This document shows, piece after piece, positions 6,857 through 12,004 of a DNA stretch of 12,004 nt. The stretch comes from Lachnospiraceae bacterium UBA7143 (GTDB lineage: Bacteria > Bacillota > Clostridia > Lachnospirales > Lachnospiraceae). The position numbers and the translations under genes were made by a program. Under the pieces are notes generated by a model that worked only from the letters and a program-made list of their open reading frames with translations, was not told the DNA's origin and ran no database searches. Numbering within the stretch: the stretch's first letter is position 1; each line of letters opens with the position of its first letter. The stretch lies in contig DKWV01000059.1 of NCBI GenBank assembly GCA_002491905.1, forward strand, positions 1 through 12,004, read 5' to 3'.

Positions 6857-6876
6857 GGGGGGGGGTATGATATAAA
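6846..6876 (+). promoter_or_regulatory. Putative surface-protein promoter with a G-tract in the spacer
   Basis: A candidate -35 TTGTTT (6846-6851) is followed by TTA and eleven G (6855-6865), then TATGATATAAAG. The spacing is 14 bp to TATGAT (6866-6871) and 19 bp to TATAAA (6871-6876). Neither is optimal at eleven G: nine G would give 17 bp to TATAAA and fourteen would give 17 bp to TATGAT. Change of tract length could therefore tune or switch the promoter. The transcript leader would be about 85 bases. Confidence 0.45.
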
Positions 6877-6967
6877 GTATTATAAGAAAGTAGCGCATTT
6901 CTTTGTGATTTGCATTCTAAGGAAGACAGCAGTTTTGTCAGGTAAAATTTGACGATGGAGGTACAGG

Positions 6968-9900
6968 ATGAAAACACGAAAGAGCGGTTTATTGCAGAGA
7001 TTGACGGCGGTGCTGCTTGCGGCGGTGCTGGTTGTGGGCATGGCGTGGGATGCAGCGCCGAATACCGTGTTGGCGCAGGAGGACGCGGCATCTTCTGTGT
7101 CCGACGGACGGCAGGAGAGCACCGAAGGAAATACGGAGGAACCCGCGGAGGGAAACACCAAGCCGGAGGAAAAGGCGCCTGCGCCTGCGGGGACAACGAA
7201 TCCGGAGGAGCCGAAGCCGGAGACGCCAAAGCCTGACGAGGAGCCGAAGCAGGAGACGCCTGTGCCGGAGGAGGAGCCGAAGCCGGAGACGCCGAAGCCG
7301 GACGGGGAAACGGCGGAGCAGGAAAACGTCAGCGGAAATGATGCACAGCCGGAGATTGTGGCGGCGCCGCAGAGCGTGATGATGGCGGCGGAGCCTGTGG
7401 TGCAGGCGGAACTTCCCTACGAAGGCGATGATTGGGAGATTGACGCGGACGGTAAGCTGACGATCAGCTCGGAGCAGGGGATGAATAACTGGAGAGACTC
7501 AGGCAGGAAGACATATGGGCAGGATATCTTAAAAGCAGAGATATTGGAAGGTGTGACATATATCTGGACGGGTATGTTTAGCGGCTGCAGCAACCTGAAA
7601 GAGATAACGCTACCTGCGGGCGTGACGCAGATACAAGAGTTTGCGTTTCAGAACTGCAGCAGTCTGACAGAGATAACGCTACCTGCGAGCGTGACGAGTA
7701 TAGATTCCAGAGCGTTTCAGGGCTGTAGCAGTCTGACAGAGATAACGCTACCTGCGAGCGTGATGGTGATAGGGGACAGGGCGTTTGCTGACTGCATCAG
7801 TTTGACCGAGGTTAACATGAAAGGCGAAGAGCCGCCGTTGTTGCAAGGTGATGTTTTTGCGAACTGCGGATTTGTCACAGGTAATAAGCAGGGCATCCAT
7901 GTCCCGGAGGGTAAGGCGCAGACCTATAAAGACAAGTGGACGAAGTGGGCAGCGTATATTGCGGACGACACACCGACTCCGCCTGTGGAGAAACACGAAC
8001 ACAATGACGTGACCTTTACCGCATGGACAAAGGCGGACAGCCTGCCCACGGATGCGGGAAATTATTATCTGACGAAGGATGTGACCCTGTCCGATACATG
8101 GCACCTGCCAGGCGGCGGGGAGACGACCACCCTCTGTTTGAATGGGAAGACCATCAGCAACAACAGCAATATGATGGTCATCTACATCGGCAGTTCCAGT
8201 ACCCTGCACCTGTATGACTGTCAAAATACCGGGAATATCACCGGCGGAAAGAGTGGCGGCGTTTTCAGTAAGGGCACTTTCCATATGTATGGCGGTAAGA
8301 TCAGCGGGAATACGGCGGTTGGTTCGGGCGGCGGTGTTGCCGTCAATGGAGGTACCCTTCAAATGGACGGCGGCGAAATCAGCGGGAATACGGCGGTTGG
8401 TTCGGGCGGCGGTGTTGCCGTCAATGGAGGTACCTTTCAAATGGACGGCGGCAAAATCAGCGGGAATACAGGCGGCGGTGTTTTCGTCGATAGAGGTACC
8501 TTTCGAATGCACGGCGGTAAGATCAGCGGGAATATGGGAGATTTTGCGGGCGGCGTATATGTGAACGGCAGTGGTACCTTTGAGATGCACGGCGGCGAAA
8601 TCAGCGGGAATACGGCGGCTCATTCGGGCGGCGGCGTATATGTGAGTGGTACATTCGCAGTCGGCGGTGGCGCCGTGGTCAGCGGCAATACCTCTAACGG
8701 GACAGAGAATAATGTTTATCTTTCTTACGAACTGATAGAGCTTGACAGCAGCAATCCCCTTTCCGGCTCCGCAAAGATTGGCGTGACGACATACGCCGCA
8801 CCCACGGAAGGGAGCCCGGTCGACATCACAGGGCATAACAAAGGCGATTACAGCAGCTATTTTACAAGCGACAATCCGGCTTATGAAATTGTGAACACAG
8901 ATGACGTGGTGCAGCTTGTGGTAAAGTCACAGTCCCATACCCACAACCTGACGCTGACGCCCGCAAAACCAGCCACCTGCACAGAGGACGGAAATGCGGC
9001 GTACTATACCTGCGACGGCTGCGATAAATGGTTTTTGGACGCGGCGGGAACGCAGGAGATCACGGACAAGACCAGCGTGGTGATCGCCAAGAAAGGGCAT
9101 GACTATGACGAGACCGCATGGGGCTATCGGGCAGCGGAGGGACACGCGCACAAATGCAAAAACTGTGATGCGCATGATACTGTTCAGCCACACACGCCGG
9201 GAGCGGCAGCAACAGAAAGCACGCCCCAGACCTGTACGGTATGCGGGTATATCATTGCACCGGCAACGGGAGCAGAGCCGGGGAACGTTACCCCGGAAGT
9301 CAAACCGGGAGAAAATGCGCCGGAAACTAATATTTCCACTCCGGCAGGGGAATTGCGGGAGATGCTTCTGACAGATGATGAAAAACAGCAGGTGCAGAAC
9401 GGAACCGATGTTAAGATCATCCTTGAGGTAAAGGATGCCGGGAGTACCGTAAGCAATTCGGACAAGGCGGCGATACAGCAGGTTTTGAACGGCTTTACAG
9501 TAGGACAGTATCTGAATATCGACCTGTATAAGCTGATCGACGGAGACCGCACGGATATGCATGAGACGGCGGAGAAGATAAGGATTGTCATCAACGTGCC
9601 GGACAGCCTGAAAAATACCGACAGCAAAAAGACAAGGACATTTGCCGTCATCCGGGTGCATAATGGAAACGCGGAGCTTTTGACTGACCTGGACAACAAT
9701 GCGGACACCATTACCATAGAGACAGACCGCTTCTCCACCTACGCGATCGTTTATAAAGATACGGCGAACGGCGGCAGCGGCGGGGGAAACGGCGGCAGCG
9801 GTAATGATAACAATGGCGGTGATAACGGCAGCGGCGGCGATAACAATGGCGGCAGCGATAACGGTAACGGCAGTGCATATAATAACGGCGGCAGCAGTAA

Positions 9901-10279
9901 CAGTGACGCTGGCAGTAACAACAACGGCGGCACTGGCAGCGGTGTCGGCAGCGCCAAAAACAGCAGCCAAAACAATGCCGAAAAAATAACCGTAAAGCAG
10001 GGTTCCTCAAAGGACGACGAGCCTAAGACCGGGGACAACACGCCCTTGGAACTGAGCGCCACACTTGCCATGATCGCGGGCTTTGCCTATCTGCTCCTGT
10101 ATTTTGCAGACAGGGAGCGGGGCATGACCGAGGAGACGAAGAAAGAGTTGGTTTCGCGCCTTGTCGGATGGGCGAAGCAGGGCGGAAGGTTCAGGAAATA
10201 CCTTGCGCTTGCGGCAATCTTTGTCCTGCTGGTATATTATCACAGTATTGGTAAAAAGACGTGTGTTATTTACATATAG
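6968..10279 (+). CDS. Sortase-anchored surface protein with BspA-like leucine-rich and beta-helix repeats
   Basis: An 1103-residue exported protein. Regions in order: signal peptide (1-36, hydrophobic core LTAVLLAAVLVVGMAW, likely cut near VLA); Pro/Glu/Lys-rich stalk with PKPETPKP-like repeats (about 60-125); three 23-residue BspA-like leucine-rich repeats (210-278, consensus LTEITLPASVTSI...AFQGCSS); a right-handed beta-helix built from 26-residue GGxISGNTA...GGGVxVNGGTFxM repeats (about 425-565); a region with CxxC pairs (Cys682/685, 730/733, 756/759); a further beta-rich domain (about 795-930); a Gly/Asn/Ser linker (about 934-998); PKTGD at 1019-1023; a membrane span; and a basic segment with a second membrane span ending HSIGKKTC. 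GGAGG lies 6 bases before the start. The PKTGD motif and the sortase downstream point to covalent wall attachment. LRR and beta-helix domains of this kind are usually adhesive, but the binding partner is unknown. The last four residues (VIYI) appear to come from an insertion. Confidence 0.9.
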   Translation: MKTRKSGLLQRLTAVLLAAVLVVGMAWDAAPNTVLAQEDAASSVSDGRQESTEGNTEEPAEGNTKPEEKAPAPAGTTNPEEPKPETPKPDEEPKQETPVPEEEPKPETPKPDGETAEQENVSGNDAQPEIVAAPQSVMMAAEPVVQAELPYEGDDWEIDADGKLTISSEQGMNNWRDSGRKTYGQDILKAEILEGVTYIWTGMFSGCSNLKEITLPAGVTQIQEFAFQNCSSLTEITLPASVTSIDSRAFQGCSSLTEITLPASVMVIGDRAFADCISLTEVNMKGEEPPLLQGDVFANCGFVTGNKQGIHVPEGKAQTYKDKWTKWAAYIADDTPTPPVEKHEHNDVTFTAWTKADSLPTDAGNYYLTKDVTLSDTWHLPGGGETTTLCLNGKTISNNSNMMVIYIGSSSTLHLYDCQNTGNITGGKSGGVFSKGTFHMYGGKISGNTAVGSGGGVAVNGGTLQMDGGEISGNTAVGSGGGVAVNGGTFQMDGGKISGNTGGGVFVDRGTFRMHGGKISGNMGDFAGGVYVNGSGTFEMHGGEISGNTAAHSGGGVYVSGTFAVGGGAVVSGNTSNGTENNVYLSYELIELDSSNPLSGSAKIGVTTYAAPTEGSPVDITGHNKGDYSSYFTSDNPAYEIVNTDDVVQLVVKSQSHTHNLTLTPAKPATCTEDGNAAYYTCDGCDKWFLDAAGTQEITDKTSVVIAKKGHDYDETAWGYRAAEGHAHKCKNCDAHDTVQPHTPGAAATESTPQTCTVCGYIIAPATGAEPGNVTPEVKPGENAPETNISTPAGELREMLLTDDEKQQVQNGTDVKIILEVKDAGSTVSNSDKAAIQQVLNGFTVGQYLNIDLYKLIDGDRTDMHETAEKIRIVINVPDSLKNTDSKKTRTFAVIRVHNGNAELLTDLDNNADTITIETDRFSTYAIVYKDTANGGSGGGNGGSGNDNNGGDNGSGGDNNGGSDNGNGSAYNNGGSSNSDAGSNNNGGTGSGVGSAKNSSQNNAEKITVKQGSSKDDEPKTGDNTPLELSATLAMIAGFAYLLLYFADRERGMTEETKKELVSRLVGWAKQGGRFRKYLALAAIFVLLVYYHSIGKKTCVIYI
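7595..7801 (+). repeat. Three 69-bp tandem repeats encoding leucine-rich repeats
   Basis: Units begin at 7595, 7664 and 7733, each encoding one 23-residue leucine-rich repeat. The first 30 or so bases of units two and three (from CTGACAGAGATAACGCTACC) are identical and unit one differs at only a few positions there, while the distal halves diverge. This suggests fairly recent duplication or gene conversion. Confidence 0.8.
8301..8600 (+). repeat. Tandem repeats (78 bp, one of 66 bp) encoding beta-helix coils
   Basis: The segment starting TCAGCGGGAA recurs at 8301, 8379, 8457, 8523 and 8601, giving periods of 78, 78, 66 and 78 bp. Units 8301-8378 and 8379-8456 differ at only two bases by eye. 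Every period is a multiple of three, so gain or loss of a unit would keep the frame and change the length of the helix. Confidence 0.9.
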
Positions 10280-10304
10280 AAGTAGGAAAGCTTAGAAAAA
10301 TGAA

Positions 10305-10334
10305 TTGTGTGGGCAGCGCTTTGTGATGTATAAT
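10305..10334 (+). promoter_or_regulatory. Putative promoter of the toxin-antitoxin pair
   Basis: TTGTGT (10305-10310) and TATAAT (10329-10334) are 18 bp apart in the AT-rich gap after the surface-protein gene. A start near 10341 would leave a leader of about 90 bases. The antitoxin ribosome site AGGAGG is at 10423-10428. Toxin-antitoxin operons are usually autoregulated, but no clear operator palindrome was recognised. Confidence 0.5.
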
Positions 10335-10433
10335 ATAAAATAAAGTATTTTACACATAATGAGAGTAGAATAACAAAGGAAGCGATGTAATAAATAGGAA
10401 GAATGATTCATTTTCGTGTTACAGGAGGCAGGA

Positions 10434-10679
10434 ATGGAAGTAGTAAGGAAATATATTGATGCGGATAGTTTGATGTCAATAATGAAATTGCCAGAAAAAT
10501 TTAGGAATCGTAAATTGGAGGTGATTATACTTCCGGCAGAGGAATCGGAGAAGGTTTCCAAGAAGACGGCAGACATTGAACAGGCATTACAATCGTTGGC
10601 TGGAGCGATTCCTTACACAGATATGACTTTAGAAGAATTGAGAGAGGAACGGTTAAGGAAGTATGAAACTACTAATTGA
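10434..10679 (+). CDS. Putative antitoxin of a PIN-domain toxin-antitoxin pair
   Basis: An 82-residue protein. The N-terminal half (MEVVRKYIDADSLMSIMKLP and LEVIILPAEE) looks like a small beta-strand/helix DNA-binding fold of the kind found in short Clostridia antitoxins. The C-terminal half (IPYTDMTLEELREERLRKYE) is a charged helix of the kind that wraps the toxin. Identification rests chiefly on its position: its stop overlaps the PIN-toxin start by 17 bp. I chose the ATG at 10434 because AGGAGG ends 5 bases before it; a GTG at 10416 would place that site inside the gene. Base composition is distinctly AT-rich compared with the surface-protein and sortase genes on either side, suggesting acquisition. 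The exact antitoxin family is not certain. Confidence 0.75.
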   Translation: MEVVRKYIDADSLMSIMKLPEKFRNRKLEVIILPAEESEKVSKKTADIEQALQSLAGAIPYTDMTLEELREERLRKYETTN

Positions 10680-11064
10680 TACAAATATTGTGCTTGATGT
10701 TATGCTTAAAAGAGAACCGTTTTACAGTCTGTCTTTTGGAATTCTTGGTTTGGCGAAAAGGGATGATGTAGAGGAGTATGTATCTGCATCTGCGATTACG
10801 GATATTTATTATCTTGCTTATCGTCAGATTAGGGATAAGAGCAGAGTTAAAAAATTGATGAAAGAATTGCTTATGGTTGTATCTGTTGCAAGCGTATCCG
10901 GGCAGGAAATAGAAAATGCCATATCTTTAGAATGGAATGATTTTGAAGATTCCGTACAATATTCGGTAGCATATTTGCAAGAGATGGATGGAATTGTTAC
11001 GCGCAATCCGAATGATTATAGAGAAGCAGAAATAAAAGTCTGGAAGCCGGAAGAATTATTATGA
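10663..11064 (+). CDS. PIN-domain toxin (VapC-like ribonuclease)
   Basis: A 133-residue protein that fits a complete PIN domain. The N-terminal strand is MKLLIDTNIVLDVM with catalytic Asp6. Asp47 follows in SASAITDIYYLA, then an acidic cluster Asp93/Glu95/Asp96 in EWNDFEDSVQY. The C-terminal IVTRNPNDYR is the usual last PIN strand and turn. PIN toxins are metal-dependent RNases that cleave tRNA, rRNA or mRNA; the target here cannot be inferred. The gene overlaps the antitoxin by 17 bp, and AAGGAAG lies directly upstream of its start, consistent with coupled translation. The length is typical and no catalytic residue seems lost, so it is probably intact. Confidence 0.85.
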   Translation: MKLLIDTNIVLDVMLKREPFYSLSFGILGLAKRDDVEEYVSASAITDIYYLAYRQIRDKSRVKKLMKELLMVVSVASVSGQEIENAISLEWNDFEDSVQYSVAYLQEMDGIVTRNPNDYREAEIKVWKPEELL

Positions 11065-11144
11065 TGTTTTAATAAAAGCATTTGACCCGATTGGGATGAA
11101 TAAATTCAGTGACCGGGTAACCAAAGGCTGGACTGTTGCGAAAA

Positions 11145-11177
11145 ACGTGTACGGAATGGAAGATTTATGGAGAATAA
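11145..11177 (+). pseudogene. Detached 3' end of the surface-protein gene
   Basis: In the frame starting ACG at 11145 the sequence reads TCTEWKIYGE followed by TAA (11175-11177). Joining it to the surface-protein gene at the shared ACGTGT (10259-10264 and 11145-11150) gives HSIGKKTCTEWKIYGE in frame, with the stop overlapping the sortase ATG at 11167. This is an inference from the joined frame, not a proven remnant. Another frame across 11080-11200 is also open and gives a 40-residue peptide I do not recognise. Confidence 0.45.
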
Positions 11178-11994
11178 GGGAAGAAAAGCTGCGAGAGTGC
11201 TTCTTCTTGTGGGGATGACCGTATGTCTGATACCATTTGGGCAGGCATACGGTCAGTCCGTACGGCACAGGGCGCAGCAGGAAGCTTTAAAGGAAAGGGT
11301 AACGGAGGTGTCGCTGCAAAATCCAGTGCAGACAAACAGCGCGCCGCAGGAAATGACCGTCTCCGTCCTGCCGGAGCAGGAAGCAGACACTGATGGCGGA
11401 CAGACAAAAGAAAAGCCGGTCATGCTGCCGCAGTATGCCGGTTTATATGAGGAAAATAAAGACCTTGTGGGCTGGCTCTCCATAGATGGCATGAAGATTG
11501 ACTATCCCGTCATGCAAAACGAGGACGACAAATATTATCTGCACCGGGATTTTTATGGAAATGACAGCAAGTACGGCTGTCTCTACGTCAGGGAGCAGGC
11601 TGACCTTGACGCCGGAACAAACTTTATCATCTACGGTCATAACATGAAGGACGGTTCCATGTTCGGGGATTTGGACCTGTATGTAAAGGAGAGTTTTTTT
11701 AAAGAGCATCCCACGGTTTCCTTTGACACGCTCTATGAGGAACGCACCTACAAGATCGTGGCGGTGTTGCGGTCACAGGTCTACAATGTAGATGATGATG
11801 CGTTTAAGTATTATCAGTTTTACGAGGCAGACACGCAGGAAGAATTTGAAGATTTTTACGGCAATATCAAAGCGCTTTCCCTCTACGATACCGGCGTGGA
11901 GGCAGAGTTTGGGGACACTTTTCTGACATTGTCCACCTGCGCCTACCATGTGAAAGACGGGCGGCTGGTGGTGGTGGCGAAACGGATGGAGTAA
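11167..11994 (+). CDS. srtB: Class B sortase
   Basis: A 275-residue membrane-anchored transpeptidase. It has one N-terminal membrane segment (about 8-27), a variable linker (28-85) and a sortase B catalytic domain. Conserved features: LVGWLSIDGMKIDYPVMQ; NEDDKYYLHRDFYGN; His158 in FIIYGHNMKDGSMFGDL; Cys258 in LTLSTCAYH; and Arg266 in KDGRLVVVAKR, which form the catalytic triad. Class B sortases cut between Thr and Gly of motifs such as NPQTN or (P/S)PKTG and attach the protein to peptidoglycan. The surface protein upstream carries PKTGD and is the obvious substrate. The ribosome site is weak (GGAATGGAAG before the ATG). The original arrangement may have been translational coupling to the surface-protein gene, now interrupted by the toxin-antitoxin cassette. 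Confidence 0.93.
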   Translation: MENKGRKAARVLLLVGMTVCLIPFGQAYGQSVRHRAQQEALKERVTEVSLQNPVQTNSAPQEMTVSVLPEQEADTDGGQTKEKPVMLPQYAGLYEENKDLVGWLSIDGMKIDYPVMQNEDDKYYLHRDFYGNDSKYGCLYVREQADLDAGTNFIIYGHNMKDGSMFGDLDLYVKESFFKEHPTVSFDTLYEERTYKIVAVLRSQVYNVDDDAFKYYQFYEADTQEEFEDFYGNIKALSLYDTGVEAEFGDTFLTLSTCAYHVKDGRLVVVAKRME

Positions 11995-11997
11995 CGG

Positions 11998-12004
11998 ATG
12001 AGAA
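11998..12004 (+). CDS. Possible start of a further gene (truncated by the window)
   Basis: An ATG at 11998 follows the sortase stop by 3 bases and has GGAG 6 bases upstream (11988-11991). Only two codons are visible (Met-Arg), so no identity can be given. The spacing suggests the sortase operon continues. Confidence 0.3.

Noticed and set aside
7748..8836. A 362-codon open frame on the minus strand opposite the surface-protein gene
   Set aside because: It mirrors the beta-helix repeats, has repeated low-complexity peptide units and no ribosome site. The plus-strand frame has signal peptide, domains and sorting motif.
8927..9970. A 347-codon minus-strand open frame rich in Ala/Val/Ile
   Set aside because: It is the complement of the Gly/Asn/Ser linker and flanking domain. 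Its composition is an artefact of GGC and AAC codon runs.
11083..11220. An open frame reading FDPIGMNKFSDRVTKGWT and onward between the PIN toxin and the sortase
   Set aside because: It looks protein-like for about 40 residues, but it has no ribosome site, runs into the sortase gene and matches no family I know. Kept only as an alternative reading of the insertion seam.

Overview
The window looks like a chromosomal accessory region of a gut-type Clostridia (Bacillota), most likely a Lachnospiraceae-like anaerobe. This is inferred from gene content and base use, not from any marker gene: an AgrC/AgrA-type (GHKL plus LytTR) two-component pair, a BspA-like surface protein with a PKTGD sorting motif, a class B sortase, strong AGGAGG ribosome binding sites, and mixed base composition with AT-rich islands.

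Layout. Bases 1-23 resemble the terminal inverted repeat of an IS3-family element lying mostly off the left edge. Bases 113-2670 (minus strand) hold a two-gene operon: a divergent beta-ketoacyl-ACP synthase III-like enzyme followed 14 bp later by an orphan chemoreceptor with a multi-span membrane sensor. The ketosynthase has a strong extended -10 promoter. Bases 2902-5552 (minus strand) hold a LytTR response regulator and a 7TMR-DISM/GHKL histidine kinase; the response regulator is split into receiver and DNA-binding halves by an apparent one-base frameshift. Bases 5783-6643 (plus) encode a DinD-like protein. It is flanked on both sides by a roughly 78-bp direct repeat of about 90% identity, and it has its own promoter and terminator. 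Bases 6968-10279 (plus) encode a 1103-residue secreted, sortase-anchored surface protein with leucine-rich and right-handed beta-helix repeats. Its upstream region has an 11-G homopolymer between plausible -35 and -10 hexamers. Bases 10434-11064 encode an AT-rich antitoxin/PIN-toxin pair. Bases 11167-11994 encode a class B sortase. A further gene may begin at 11998.

How the parts fit. The surface protein and the sortase look like substrate and enzyme of one cell-wall anchoring locus. The toxin-antitoxin cassette sits between them. Joining the DNA at a short repeat (ACGTGT) on either side of the cassette restores an in-frame C-terminus whose stop overlaps the sortase start, so the cassette appears to have been inserted into the 3' end of the surface-protein gene. 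The G-tract suggests slippage-dependent expression, and near-identical 78-bp tandem repeats inside the gene suggest length variation of the protein. The two-component system next door is a candidate regulator, but the frameshift may have disabled it.
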